A stretch of 64,000 nucleotides of DNA from Salvia splendens (GCF_004379255.2 NC_056041.1:20119559-20183558), one strand, 5' to 3'; numbered from the stretch's first letter, positions 35,495 to 49,935 are shown. Notes: generated by a model from the sequence alone, not told the origin. Program-made: numbers and translations.

Positions 35495-38400
35495 TCAGCT
35501 GCACTCTCTCGAATCTCTGCGGCTGATGGCAATCGCTGTCTTGGAGCCCGATGGACGCCCTAAAAACTGGCTGATATACTCGCCTGCTGACAAGAGCTTC
35601 CCCATGTCAACATTGGTCTTCACACCAAGACCGTTAAGCATGTACACCACATCCTCAGTCGCAACATTTCCCGAAGCTCCCTTGGCATAGGGGCATCCTC
35701 CCAGACCCGAAACAGATGAATCCACTGTGCTAATTCCCATCTATCAAGGACTAATCCGTCAACAACCACGTATAATCATTCATCCAGCATTTTCTACCTT
35801 GGAGACTGCAGAGGATATTTATTTGCCTCTGCACTCTCGCTCACTTTGAAATCCACTAGAACTCAATATTTAGTTCTAGTAGATTTCAAAGAGGATGTGC
35901 AGTGCAGTTATGGTGGTAGACAATGAACTAGGTCGTGATTGCAGCGTACAAGATTAGAGAGAAGTTACTCACTTGGAGGGATAACAGAATATTAGGTAGA
36001 GACTGTCCATATGTGTCGTGGAAATGAACAGCAAGCTTCTCGACCGGCACAACAGCCATCACAGCGTCTAGCATAGGAAGTACAGTACCTATACCAACAT
36101 AACCTTTAGATGTCTCAAAGAGAATAAGATCAGGGAAACTAAAATTACAGAGCCATTCAAGAATGTCAAGCAATTTTCTTATGAAAGCTAAATGAGTCCA
36201 AGTTAACAATAATGAACATTTTTTATTTTGTGACGACGTATAATAGTAAACATTGAAACCACCAACCTCAGGGAAATTTTCTTTTAACTAAATGTAATAT
36301 TAACTCCATTTCTGAAGTGTGCACACACACATACGAAACACGTAAGAACATTTATAGATTTTTTATATAAATACATACACACGGATATATTTGTATCACT
36401 GTATTAGTGAATACAGGTATACTATACTTACATATTCATGCATTACATACACACAGACACATGGAGGTATATACGCATACTTTAAGCAATAGCTCACAGA
36501 AATAAAGGGGATAAGTGCAATGAAACCCCTCAACATTTACTCAGGGGAGTTTATTCGCCTAACTTAATTCACAAAAAGACCATAGATGTTACAAAGATGT
36601 AACAAACATGTATGATGTATCCAACTTCATGAAATGTTTTTATGGTCAATGAAGATAATTTGGCTTCAGCAAGTGGCCATAGTAACCACACTGTAGTAAT
36701 CACTGATAATATCACAAGTTGCATCATGGGGAAGAAAGATTATGTATCTAAATTCACCAAAAAAAGAATCAACAAGAAGAAGAAACTCCGTTACCTGGTG
36801 TCGCAACTCCAACTGTATCTCCAAGAGATATCTCAAAACAGCCCATGTTATGAAGTTCCTTTGCTACATATGCAACTTTTGAAGGTGAGATATATCCTTC
36901 TACTGGGCAGCCAACAACACAAGACACATACCTGTTAAAGTCACATAAATATTGTCAACCAAACTCAAATTAAGATTGTGAAGAATGTTGTCTTCTCCAA
37001 AAAGTGTTTACCAAGATTTCTAAAAAACAGTTTATCATTTAACAGAGCTTTCATGATGTTCCACAGTTGTCAAAGGTTGAACAAATATTGCATCATGTGT
37101 GTAGCATCAGTAAATTTGTCCGTGCAGTTGTTGATATCAAGTCCATGCAAAAACTTGAATTACAAGTTATCTCGTGACTCAGTCAGAAGATTTGAAATGT
37201 GAACTTTTCTTCTATTTGAGTTCTAAGAAGAAGAATTGAGTCTTAGAGGTGGGGGAATCTCTATGGGGTGGTAGAAATATCATACCCGCGCACAGGAATC
37301 GAAAGTTTTTTGGCAGCAGAAGTTACAGCAAGATAGCGAACCAAGCTCTCTTCAATACTGCAATTAATATTTGATTTTGAGAATGACTCAGAAGCTGATG
37401 CAAATACAGCGACTTCTTTTGCACCCGCAGCAACAGCAGCTTCAAAGCCCTATTGAAATTATAATGAAATGTTAGACAAATTTTGGCTGGACAAATTTTG
37501 ATTGCAACTAATGCCCACCTTAAGATTGGGAGTCAGAACAGGCAATCTAACTCCTTCCAAATTCTGAATTGCTTCCATCACATCCTTTGCATCTGCCAGC
37601 TAGTTAAGCAAATATAGGGAATTAAACAGATGAGAGAACAAAAAACTTTAATCTATGCCAGCTCACAGATGCTGCAGTATTCGAAGGCCACAAATGTGAG
37701 ATAATGAGAACAAACAGGAGAGAATGGCTTCAAAACAAATTAGTACCTGAGGTACCCACTTGGGTGAAACAAAACTTGTAGCCTCAACAACAGCCAATCC
37801 AGACGCAACCAATTTGTGGATCAATTTGACTTTGACAGATGTTGGGACAACTGTTTTCTCATTTTGTAGCCCGTCCCTGGGGCCAACTTCGACTATCTTC
37901 ACATATTTCGGCACACACTTGAAAAGCTACAGTAGCCAAAATTTGTTGCTTAAAGGATATCATAGTAAATCCACATAAATGTGATGTTATACTATAAACT
38001 GACAAGGACTTCACAAAATGCTCCATGGGGGAGAGTCGAGAAAATCTTTATCAAAAGAGCAAAACAACAATCCTTGTTAACCCAATGCAAACATGGTGAT
38101 ATACACAGGACAGAAGAAGTACACAAAAGCTGTTCCAAAAGAACTGTTTGATAGAAGATTTTATGAGGGACATATTTTACATGCTATCTGCAATCATGTT
38201 TTCTCTAATTAATGTAATATCCAGAGCTCAAAAGTCAAAACTAATACTCCCTTTGAGGACTTGGAAAAACTTTAGCTGAATTGATTACCTTATATTTTGA
38301 TTCCCCGGTGTCATTTTCAGTCATGTTTCTACAGGCCACCGAACCTCTACCTAGACTTGAAGTCCTCTGGAACAAGTTTCTTTTATGTCTTCTCCACGTA

Positions 38401-38787
38401 ACATGGTCTTTTTCATACTCTCCAAAATCTTCCCTGAAAATAAAAGCAGATAAATTGCTGTGGAAGTTAAAATCACGTCTTAAAAGCAGTTATCACCGCA
38501 ATTCACTTGATCTTTTTGATTTCTGATTCTGAAAGAAAAGTGATAACAAACAAGGCCAATAACAATGAAGAAAGGCACACGTAGAAGTAGAAAACCATTC
38601 CCAGATGAAAGTTCACTTACTTGCAGCTATTAGATGAGCTGCAACTTCTCCCTTCAATCCAGCAGTTTCCCATTCCCATATCTTCTGGGACAGGCCTGCA
38701 TGCACCGGATGAGAACCTATAAACTTGGTCAATGTTGCTCAAAGCTGGGAGCTTGTCAAGACCAAGAGGCTCCTCCAAACTTGACAT
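35495..38787 (-). CDS. HMGCL: Hydroxymethylglutaryl-CoA lyase
   Basis: Splits HMG-CoA into acetyl-CoA and acetoacetate, the last step of leucine breakdown, normally in mitochondria. Eight coding exons: 38621-38787, 38289-38433, 37747-37917, 37519-37599, 37286-37449, 36795-36931, 35973-36088, 35495-35740. Together they give 408 residues in perfect frame. Diagnostic motifs are [12 protein letters not shown] (catalytic Arg-Asp), [22 protein letters not shown] (metal-binding His pair) and the active-site cysteine loop [12 protein letters not shown]. The first exon ([14 protein letters not shown]) and the second ([13 protein letters not shown]) are the plant-specific N-terminal extension. The reading frame stays open upstream of this ATG into a leader exon; see 38788-40110. 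The C-terminus ends SRRDSRECS. Confidence 0.95.
35844..35891. repeat. 20-bp stem hairpin in the last HMGCL intron
   Basis: CTTTGAAATCCACTAGAACT and AGTTCTAGTAGATTTCAAAG form a 20-bp stem with one mismatch and an 8-base loop. Weaker pairing extends the stem outward (GCACTCTCGCTCA with GAGGATGTGCAGTGC). Confidence 0.75.
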
Positions 38788-40110
38788 TGTTGTACAAGTG
38801 ATTGCAGCAGTAACTGGAGTAGCAAGAAGAAATAGCTTGCTTTCAGAATAATTCAAGGCCTATAAGCCAGCAAAAGTCTATTACTGATGCACTAAATATA
38901 AATGGACAGAAGCTGACAACAGTTCATTAGCGATGCATGGAGAATCATAAACACACTGTTATAGCCAAAAATCTAAAATACCCTGATTTGAAGGAAAATT
39001 AGTGAGTAGTCATATTAGGACCAATATTCTATGTTTAGTTGACTTGAAGAAGAACTTACAATAATCAAGAAAGTAAAATAGTTAGAGCATTTGTAAAGAT
39101 CATGAGACTAGAGACTTATGTGAACATATGTAGAATAAAAATATTTGAAAAATGAGACTCCAGAACTTCTGCTTTACAGAAGTTTATAGTTATAAAAACC
39201 AGGAATACGAAGAAAGTGCAGCAGAAAATTTGTCAACTACTCTTGCTTCTTTCATCCCATAACCATTCCTAAGTTTTTCCATAATCACTTTACATTAGGT
39301 TGAAATGAAGTACTCTCTGATAATGCCATATTCAACTGTTGTTATCCTCCATGAATTACCAAGATGAACAGATGTGGCCAGGTAACGCCTGCGCCAATTC
39401 CATAAACTACCAATCAAACAAAGCAACAAAACTCTGCAACAGTTCAGAAATCTATTCCGGAAATGGCAAAGCTTATAACTCCAAATAGGTCCAACCATAA
39501 TAAATGTCACCTCATCAACCTTAAAAAAAGTAGATAAATTTTGTAATTTTAACTCTCATTTGAGATAATCATGCTGATCTCCCTGAACATTCATCCAAAG
39601 AATACTCTAATGAAGCTCTAAAACCTCCCTCTTCAAAATCAAAATCTCTTGCTATATTCTAGCCTTCTCCAGTCATCTCAAGCGCGAAAAACAACAATCA
39701 AGGCATTCAATTGAACCTCAATTCCCATTCCCCTTTCACCGAAAACATGTGTAATCCATATTATCTCCATCACAAGATATAATTTTCAAAATTCGAGCAA
39801 CAAACAAAATTTGCATCCATGTGCAAAACAGAAAAAACAAATAGTTCATGGAAAAGAAACCGATACCTAGAATCAAAAAAAAGGGGAAACCTGCAGGCTT
39901 CTGAAATAGGAAACGGAGAATTCAGAAAAACCTTGCAAACAAACTCTTCCCCAAATAAGTTTGAGCAAAGCCGAAGAATTGCGATTGGTTGAGGTGTGGT
40001 AGCGAGAGACGCAAGAAACGGGAGAGGTCGTGGTTGGTGCGTAAGGGACAGAATAGCGAACAAGGCACCGCACAAGCGTGACGGAGAATTCTGTATAGAA
40101 TAAATGCACA
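38788..40110 (-). other. HMGCL leader: upstream exon, intron and open AUG-less frame
   Basis: A leader exon ending at 39891 (CTGCAG, then donor GTTTCC) can be spliced to 38859 (acceptor TTATAG). The frame is then open from just after a TGA at about 40118-40116, through both pieces, to the HMGCL ATG. That is about 97 codons with no stop and no ATG. The upstream piece is Arg- and Ser-rich and resembles a mitochondrial presequence. It could simply be an untranslated leader. The rest of the span is intron. Confidence 0.45.
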
Positions 40111-40828
40111 AAAAATCAACTGCAGTTGTTGGTATGTGCGCGTGATTTTGATGGAGTTGATTGCGATTTAGGGTTTTCTAGGTGCTGGAATTATGAATTT
40201 TTGCAATTGGGGCTTCAATTGAATGCAATGGCTTGCCAGCACTAGGATTCTAGAGAGAGAGAGAGGGGGGGGAATTGTGGGAAGGTTGGTAGGTAGTTTT
40301 CAGTTGGAAGTTGGTCAATTTCCCACCTTCATAAATTTTTCATTTTTTTATTTATTAGCGGAAATCTCTTTTTATCTTTCCTTTTCCTCACTTTTTCCTA
40401 ACGCAATATCATTATGCTTTGTATGTATATCCCATTGGCTTGATGCAATGTTTGAAGACTAAATGATTTTCTACTACATTAAATTTATAGGTCCATTTTT
40501 TTAAAATAGAGAACTCCTCTCTTTTAAAATTACTTGATTTAAAATGACGTAATTTAAAATGAAAATTATGTCAAACACAAAAAAAAAATACATGGATTTT
40601 TAAAATTACTTAATCTAAAATGACTTAATCAAGCTATGTCAGCTTATCAAGATTCCAGAGTCTCTTTTTTTCTTTCTACAAAAGGAGAAAAAGAGAAAAT
40701 AGTAGTAGTTAGCGGGTCTTTTGTGTCAAACACAAAAAGAAAATAAATCTAAGAAAGTTGAGGATTAATAAAAATCTAGAAAATGAATAAAATATTTAAA
40801 TTGCGATAATATAATTGGAGTTCACGAA
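40111..40828. other. HMGCL upstream region
   Basis: Probable promoter. A short (GA)n tract followed by a run of G lies at 40252-40271. No gene is seen up to the microsatellite. Confidence 0.4.
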
Positions 40829-40829
40829 A

Positions 40830-41808
<979 letters not shown>

Positions 41809-42036
41809 CTATATTCTGAAACATGAAAAAGATACTTCATCGGGGATGAGGCCAGCGCCGGAGATGCATGGCCGGAAAGTAAAGGCAGTGGCGGCAGAAG
41901 GGACGAAGGCAGCGGCGACGGCGGAAGGGACGTAGGTAGCAGCGACGGCTGGAAGAGAACCATCCGGCGGAAGAGACGGAGGCAGCGGCGGTGGTGCAGG
42001 AACTGCAACTATGCAAGAGCCATCCGGTGACACCAT
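41809..42036 (-). CDS. Weak candidate: short Pro/Ala-rich reading frame
   Basis: MVSPDGSCIVAVPAPPPLPP begins a 75-residue frame made of repeated CCG/GCC-rich units (PPSLPPDGSLP, VPSAVAAAFVPSA). Upstream on the same strand are a CT-rich leader and a TATA-like sequence. There is no recognisable domain, and several overlapping frames are open because the sequence is repetitive and GC-rich. It may be a transposon remnant or a non-coding transcript. The case for a real protein is weak. Confidence 0.15.
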   Translation of the reverse strand: MVSPDGSCIVAVPAPPPLPPSLPPDGSLPAVAATYVPSAVAAAFVPSAATAFTFRPCISGAGLIPDEVSFSCFRI

Positions 42037-42273
42037 GGCCGACCAAACAGCCAGTTAAGCAGGATGGAAGGAAACCCGATGAGCACGGCGGTGGGCGTGG
42101 CGGCGTCGATTGACAGAGAGAGGGAGGTGGCGAGGCAAGGCAACGAGAGGGAGGTGGCGAGGCCGATTGAGAGAGAGTGTGGAGGCACGTGAGAGGAAGA
42201 GAGAGGCGTGATTGGGAGAGAGATGGAGAATAAGGAGGCGTAACTTTTATCGTAGGGTTGGTACTTGGTAGGG

Positions 42274-42281
42274 TTTATATA
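42274..42281 (-). promoter_or_regulatory. TATA-box candidate
   Basis: TATATAAA on the minus strand, followed within about 30-100 bases by a CT-rich stretch (CTCTCTCCC, CCTCTCTCTTCC) as in plant core promoters. It points toward the Pro/Ala-rich frame. Confidence 0.3.
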
Positions 42282-42299
42282 GGTTTTTATTGAGTTGGA

Positions 42300-44190
42300 T
42301 TTTTGGAAAATTTTATACTCCATTGATTGATTTTCTTTTTAATTGAATATAGTCCTAAATTAGGTATTATTGTGTCTTAAAAGTTAGATTTAATTTAGAC
42401 TATAAATTTATTGGATTTAGTATATACTTCATATATATTTTTCATTTTTTTTACAATTTAGTTATAAAAGTAGTAGTATATGTTAATTAGCCTTATATTT
42501 GGATTAAAATTGGAATTGTGCTATAGAGTTTAGTTTGCCTTCAATTTATTTAGGTTAAAATTGCAATTTAATCATTTATTGTAAAGCTAAACGACAACAC
42601 AAATATGTAATGTTTACAATTTTCATCCTATAATTACTCAATTAAAGTTTTCAGTTCATATATTTTAATTAGTCTCTAATTAATTAAATAATACTACTAA
42701 AGAGTTGTATAAATTACGGAATAAGAAGAAATTATATATATATATATATATATGTAAAATTAAATCTAACTTATAAAGTTTGTATAACTTCTAAATATAA
42801 GAGTAGTGTAAATTTCGTATTATTCAAAACAAATAAGATGCATAAAATATTATCGTTATTTTAAGTGGCAATTTACTTTTTATACGTGTATATGGTGGGA
42901 GGTAAGAAATTTATTCTTTCCAATATTAACAGCTCATTTAGTCTTTGGCCATATATATCAAGTTATGCTACGGTCCGAAATTAAACGGAAGAAATAAATA
43001 GTCAACTAAAATGTGATTATCGGATAATACAAAATTTAGTATACATAATTCTACAGTTAATTCTACAGTTAAATTTAGTATACATAATTCTAATTAAGTT
43101 GATTTTATTTTATATATTATAAATAATTACTATGTATTTAGTCTTTGGCCATACATCATAAGTTATACTAAGTCATTAAAACTTATAGTGTTAAAGATCC
43201 ATTTGGTACTTACTATTATAATATTTATTGCGATTTAAGTATTTTTTTATTGAGACATTTAGTTTTTTTATAAGTTATTATTAAGATGGTATAACTATAT
43301 AAAATTTTATTATAATTTTATTTTGGATGAAAGAAAAACAAATTCTCTAAACTTGCATAGTACATATATTCAAGAAATGTTAAAATATATTTGGGTGATG
43401 ATATTCATAGGATGAGATTGTGACAAAATAATTTGCGTCACGAGATAAGATTGTGGACACTAAAGGTAGTATGAAAATGTACAATTTATTTGATTTTGAT
43501 TTCTTTTATGAGATAAGATTTTGTTCTTTATAACTTTGATTCCTATTTATCTTTTATGCTTCTTAAAATATTATATTTATGTACATTTTCAATAAAAATA
43601 TAGGCATATAATATGCTATGGAAATTAAGATAAAATTTGTAAAGTATGAGAGGAGGAAGAGTAGTTGAAGTAATGTTTTAATAGTGGTATAAGTTATAAA
43701 TAACTTAGTGTATATGGGTAATAAATTGGGATAACTTTCTATAAATGAAAATGATTATATTTTTATGTGTACTAATGTAATAGTTGGGTGAAAGATATAA
43801 GGTTTATGGTTTTATATATTCATTTATTTTGTATTTATAATTTGAAATTTTTATATCCAGTGGGTGTTAACAATAGTTTGATAAAAAGTTTAGTAGACTA
43901 GTTTTAATAAAGAGTTTTTTTTTAAATGGAAGAGTCTTCCTTCCATTCATCGATTCTGTCTCCATTAGCCTAAGCCCTAGCCCTAGGGATTGAAGAATTC
44001 CAACAGCATGGAGCTTCTCGAAGCTTTTTTGGGCGCCAAAAAAACAAATTAATAAAGTGGCCGCCTTGAATTCACTGCCTCACAAAATATCAATGTACTA
44101 CTAATATTTGAGGCCACAAATATAATTAGGTAGTATGTTATTAATATTGCGGCTACTGTAGTGTCACCAAACCAACCTACCTGGAATTGG
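42300..44190. other. Long AT-rich gene desert with a local duplication
   Basis: No gene seen. An (AT)n tract lies at about 42734-42754. The phrase TTTAGTCTTTGGCCATA occurs at about 42938 and again at 43137. A TTAGTATACATAATTCTA unit is repeated near 43035-43092, so the stretch has undergone short direct duplications. Confidence 0.5.
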
Positions 44191-44201
44191 GTGGAATAAT
44201 A

Positions 44202-44380
44202 CTCCCTCCGTCCCGCGCTACTCGCACCTTTTCTTTTAGGCACGGAGATTAAGGAAAGAGTGATAGACAAAGTCAACAATTACGGCTGTAGGTATAAATT
44301 ATTACTAAAAATGGAAAGAGTGCAAATAACTTGGGACGCCCAGAAAGGAAATAAGTGCAAGTAGTGCGGGACGGAGGGAG
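44202..44380. mobile_element. Stowaway-type MITE
   Basis: Starts CTCCCTCCGTCCCGCGCTAC and ends with the inverse GCGGGACGGAGGGAG. TA lies before it (44200-44201), and TGTA follows at its right end. It is 179 bp with no open frame. Confidence 0.85.
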
Positions 44381-44574
44381 TGTATAACCTACTCTTCTAA
44401 CTAGCTTTACTATTTTATTTCATTTAAATTATTCGCGTTTTTGGAAAAAATTATAATTGCCTCAATATTGACCACTTACATTACATACATGTGTAACACA
44501 ATTACTAGTTAAAAAAGGAGACCACAGGAAAATGCAATTAGCAGCGTAATTGAGTAAATAGTTTGTCCAAGAAA

Positions 44575-44655
<81 letters not shown>
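44575..44655. repeat. Second (AAT)n microsatellite
   Basis: About 27 AAT units without interruption, in the same motif class as the larger array at 40831-41176. Confidence 0.95.
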
Positions 44656-44656
<1 letters not shown>

Positions 44657-45030
44657 TGAAGTACTTAAGTTAATCATATCATCAATTATGAAAAATAAAC
44701 AATCCTTAACTTGGCATCAACGCAAACAAAAGATATTTCATCAATTCTAAGTTTTTGCAACCAACTTTATGCTGAGACTTTAGAAACCTACTTTAAATTC
44801 AAATAATCAAGATCCTAGGTTATCTACATACAATTAAAATAAAATAAACACATTTGATTTGTCAAATTTTTAGAATTTGGATTTTTTTTAAAAATGATTT
44901 GGAAATGCTTTCACATTGTCTTTTTCTTTTTCTTCTTTCTTTTGAGAAATGTTACAACTACGTTACCAAGATTACAATCTCTCATCCTCACAATAAAGAA
45001 TTTGATCCTTCAAAAATGAGATTTAAACAC
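44656..45030. other. 3' flank of GONST1
   Basis: AT-rich; probable 3' untranslated and termination region of the minus-strand transporter gene. No other gene seen. Confidence 0.4.
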
Positions 45031-48000
45031 TTAACGCATTTTGGCTCTTGCGAAAAGCACTCCAGCTAACAACCCTGCAATAAACACATAGGGGAATAAT
45101 TTTTAGAAAAAACATAATCAAGGTAAAGATTTTCGTGCTACGGATCGATAAAAAGTTACCGAAGAAAATGCTTGCAGAGTTCTCTAAACTTGTTGGGACT
45201 TTGAAGATGAAGATTCCAGCAATAGAAAGGGGTATCTTGTTCAACGACCCAACGAGGCTGTATGACGTGAAACAGATTAGCAAACACAGACAAACCCGAT
45301 GGCTTAACTAGGGCGTGCAAAAACATTTACGTGTGGTCTCTATCAAAGAAACAGTTTCAACACAAGGTTAACGAAACTACAGTAGTTAACAGTCTAGTTA
45401 TAAAAAGACTACTCGTCTACATAACTGGTTTTCAAATACGTAGAAGGATCGCTTAGCTTTATATGAATGGGATTTCTGTAAACCAAGGCAAAGCAATTCC
45501 GCCTTCTGAGAAATGTATTCTAGTACGATCGAGGAAACAATATCGAAGTTGGTATTTCTTCAGCTACACGAGGCTGAGAAAAGGGAATTTCAAGAGATTA
45601 CCTGTAAGTAGTAGCTCCTGTCTGATGGAGAAACCACATTGACGTGAAGCTGATCGCCAAACCCAGGAATCCGCTAAAGGTCATCACCAGCCAGAACGTG
45701 GGCAATCTCAATAGCGGTCTGCAATTGCCAACAAAAGAAACCAAATAAAACAAGTTGAGCATAGATCAACAGCAAATTATTCAACTCATTTATGGATTGA
45801 TATACCAGAAATTGTTACTCACGTTTGCAAAAGATAATCGACCTCGTTGAAAACAAAAATGAGCAGAACTCCTAGGGGCAAGGAGAGGGTATTGTTCAGC
45901 AAGACCATTGAGAACTCATTCAACTCTCCAGATTTAGTGACTTGCTTTGCAGTATCCATGACCCGCCGCAACGTCAACTGTGCAAAAAGAGCATAATCAG
46001 CAACCATAGGCTATAAGCAGAAGATACTATTGCATTTCAAAGATAATTATATGAACATGGAGATGCAAGAAGAATAGACAAGTTTATGTAATTAAGAGAA
46101 TATAATCCATGACGGTGATACATAAAATTGTAACGAATCAACATGGATAGGAGTACGAGCGCAATTTTGCTCCTTGGTCGATGAAAATCCATTTATAATC
46201 CCACAATCCGATATGCCAGAAAATGGATTGGGTCTCAACCAAACAAAATTCAAGAAATCAAAGCGTGTCAATCATGCAATAAAGACGGGTCATTGTGGCT
46301 AGAAGACCATAACACGAAGAAGGTCACAGAATATTAATACTAGAGATAGCATTTCATAGCTGAGCGCGCTCATCACGAATTGACAAGCAAGCAATTACTT
46401 ACAGAGTATGATGCTGTCAAGAAACAGTTGATAAACTGCCATGTGTATCCAATAGCATGAAATGAGAGATCCGTGATTCCTCCAGATATTGCTGAGATTA
46501 TCTGCATACCATGAATGGATAGTAACAGATGATTCAACCCATCACAAGGTTAACCCTACGTAAATGTGCTCAGTTAGAGGACGTTGTTTCTTGGTTGTAT
46601 CAGACATTCCAGATAGGTAAAAATGGGCAATTATCTAGTTCCAACATTGATAGAAGATATGGTCCTTCACAAATTCAGCTGCCATCAACTAAAAGAATCA
46701 ATGCCAAGACGTAGATAACCAGATTTTTAGCACTGTAGGCCTTAGCAAACTTCCACATGATATGGGAGTAATCTACACTCACTCAATGGAATATTTGAAG
46801 TTGAGTGACATCATCTATTAATATCTTTTCCACATGACTTACCATTATAAAAAGAGATGCCCAAACTCTGTTGTCATGGTGCTTGTTGAACATATACATT
46901 TCACCTATAGCGGTTATCACATTGGTTACATTCTTCAGAACTGTGACCATGGCCACGTTTATGTATCGTAGACTGCGAAAAAAGGTACATGTCAGACAAA
47001 TTTAAAGGAACAAAGCAACTTGGGAAAATTTGTGTGAAGGACTACAAATGAAGAACAAGATATTATCTGTTGGCAATCTTGCAGTTACGCTTGCAAAATT
47101 GGGGTGACATTTGATAAAACAAAGGGAAAGCAAAACCCAGATGAGAGTTTTTGCACAAGAATTTTCAACATCTTAGAAAATATTCTATAGAACGTCTTCT
47201 GTAACATATTAATCAAGTGACAGAGGTACAAAGCCTTCCACAAAGTCTTTTTTTTCTTTATATTTCCATATTACTGACCAGGGCATTCACAGATTAGAAA
47301 GAAAGGGTGACGCTCGTGGAAAAGGGGAAATCCTGGTCTACTATGCTCAAGGTAGAAGTTAGAATACCGGGAAAAGGTGGACGTGTGTGGGAAGGTCACA
47401 AATTCATCATGCTATATGGATAATGAGGAGGCAACAGACGTCAAGGTGGTCAATTCACTAATATTAGAGGCTATATAGGATAAATCCCAACGAAGTTTAC
47501 GCGATTAGCATTACTAAAATATTCTAAGCCAAAGGAGAATTAACAAAAATTTATAACTCGAAACAACTGCATATGTTAGTAATATAAACACAGAAGATAG
47601 ACAAAATAGTTGAAACTTGTCACTGCAAAATTTACATAAAACAAAATAAAATATGGAAAAAAAGTACCTAAACATACTTGTGACTAGCATCCCAACAAAA
47701 ATTACATTGACTGGAAGCCAGACTTTGATTAATCTCCAGGTAAGTGGTTCGGTCTTAACTACGCCAAGGAGACTTAAGATGGAAACAATGACTACAGAGA
47801 CAAGATTCTGCAAGCATTGGTGAAATTTATTATTAGCACAGGAAAATAATGTCTTCAATTAACTGAATTATGTCAGTGTGTGATACTTATAGCTAAATTT
47901 ATTTGGGTTAAAAAAGTGTTGTATAGAAGATAACCTGGTAGAGCATCAAAGAAATTCCAGCATTAAAGTCATAACTGGAGAGGACATACTTGTTCACCAG

Positions 48001-48156
48001 TATCATGCTGCATGATGAGATACAGTATGCGAAACCAGACAACAGGGCCTGATTATGTATTGTAATTACTCTTTTACTTCGTACAGGTCGTTCTTTGTCC
48101 TCTACCAATCTCCGGCTCTCCATATCAATCTCATGATTAGAACTGTGAGTCTTCAT
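45031..48156 (-). CDS. GONST1: Golgi GDP-mannose transporter, GONST1-like
   Basis: Nucleotide-sugar transporter of the Golgi membrane that imports GDP-sugars, mainly GDP-mannose, for glycan synthesis. Eight coding exons: 47935-48156, 47668-47807, 46843-46972, 46403-46501, 45823-45977, 45602-45718, 45160-45257, 45031-45074. They give 334 residues in frame, matching the family length. Recognition rests on ALLSGFAYCISSCSMILVNK, LPVNVIFVGMLVTSMF, INVAMVTVLKNVTNVITA and the substrate-binding GSLNK motif (residues 291-295). About ten hydrophobic segments span the protein, and the short charged N-terminus (DKERPVRSKR) faces the cytosol. The start ATG at 48156 lies just inside its exon (acceptor TTTCAG before 48166), and an untranslated leader exon lies about 2.1 kb upstream. 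Confidence 0.95.
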
Positions 48157-49812
48157 CCCAAGAGATCTGAAAATAAGCAGCACTTTTCAATTACTGCTAT
48201 TGTTATAAAAATGAAATCAGCCTTAGCCTTTTTTTCAATTGATTAAAGTTTCATATTAGTGAAGTGGCGGCTTTAACCAAGCAGTGAACTCCATAAGCGA
48301 GAATCATAAGTAAGCCATTGAAAGCAGATAAAAGTCTCAATACTTCCAGTTCTTTCACAAGTAAGAAAATCAACATTTAAAGATAACAATTCAAAGCTCC
48401 AGAAGCATGGATAAACACAAAGATTTCACTTGATTTTATCAAAGTAGACACCAATCTCTTCACATATACTCAATTTCTGAATTTATAAACATGGTCACAT
48501 TTGGTTTTTCCACATAGCATATGCAATATGCATCAATAAAATATCAACGAGCGATACAGGGCTCCTTCCATTCAAAGCAGCGCCTGTTGTTTTGATTTTC
48601 CCCATAAGGTCATTCGGGCAGAGAGCAAGTTAGGGCCATTTTCGGTATTCTTACCTTAGCTTATTATTTTTTGATGGAATTTAGTATTTTTCTTATGGCT
48701 AGACTGCAAGTGCACAATGCATTTTAATCCAGGAAACCACATTGACATCAGACTTATATGTGTAATTTGTCAAAACGTGTAATCTACAAAACAAAGTTGC
48801 CAATCAATCATGAATCACCCGAATTGATTTGAACCTGCCGGAAACACCTTACTAAATTAAGTTGCATTAGATTCATTATCACCGTATTTGACTAACAGCA
48901 GATTCCTAATTCACCAACCCCAACAGCTTCCAATATTTCAGCCCAAAAATTTCTACCAATTCTCATTGAAGTGTTGTTGCAAGATAGACTAGGAAGAGCA
49001 GTAAAAGTGAGCAGCCAGAAAAAAAAAATGAAAATAAAAGTTATCCTTGGGCAGGATCTGAAGTGCATCCATACTTGAAAATGAAACCATATGACCAAAA
49101 TATTGAGTAGAACGGGAAGTTTTCATGATTTTTCCATATGACCAGAGAAGAGGCATTTAATAATAAAAAAAGGCTATGTTTTCAACTATGACAAAAATTT
49201 ATTTGAACTACACTCACAGAGCTTTTCATAATTTTTTAGAAGATGAGATGAATAACTAAATTTGATAGATATGAATATCAACTCGACTGTAGAGAAGCAA
49301 GGATCCTGCAAGAACTCTTCATGCCAGAAGTGTATTTAAGCATATAATAGTAAATGCTTCAACTAAAATCAAGATTTATCAATATTAACAATTACAGTCT
49401 TCAAAGATATAGCAAGTACATCTTTTTCAAGAAGAGAATAATTATTATAGATGCAGAGCATTGACATCAACCAATGCTATAAAGTGCTTCATGAATGGGC
49501 AGGAGAACAAAAAAGTACATGTTCCTAAATCATAGTACTGCAAGATAAAGGCGGCAATAACGGATTTGGGGTTCTAGCAGAAAATCATACCAGCTGGCTA
49601 TAACTCCCTCCACAGGACGAGAGAGTTAGACAATCGATGGGCTTTAGGCTTATTGTAGAACTTGAAAACTATTTTTCCGATTCCCACACCAGAGAAGCAC
49701 CTTTTGGTAATGTTCTACATAAATGAAAATTCGATAGTATCAACACCAGGGATCATTGTAAATTATACCATTCGAGATTGACTGGAGCCGCAGAGAAAGA
49801 ACACTATAACTA

Positions 49813-49935
49813 CAGTAACCAAGTAAGCATCATAGCAACAAATAATTCTATACAGTAATATTCTCATTAAACCACAGTAACCAAGTAAGCATCATAGCAA
49901 CAAATAATTCTATACAGTAACATTCTCATTAAACC
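49813..49935 (-). repeat. 62-bp tandem duplication in the GONST1 leader intron
   Basis: CAGTAACCAAGTAAGCATCA to CATTCTCATTAAACCA occurs twice with a 62-bp period and a single-base difference. Confidence 0.85.
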
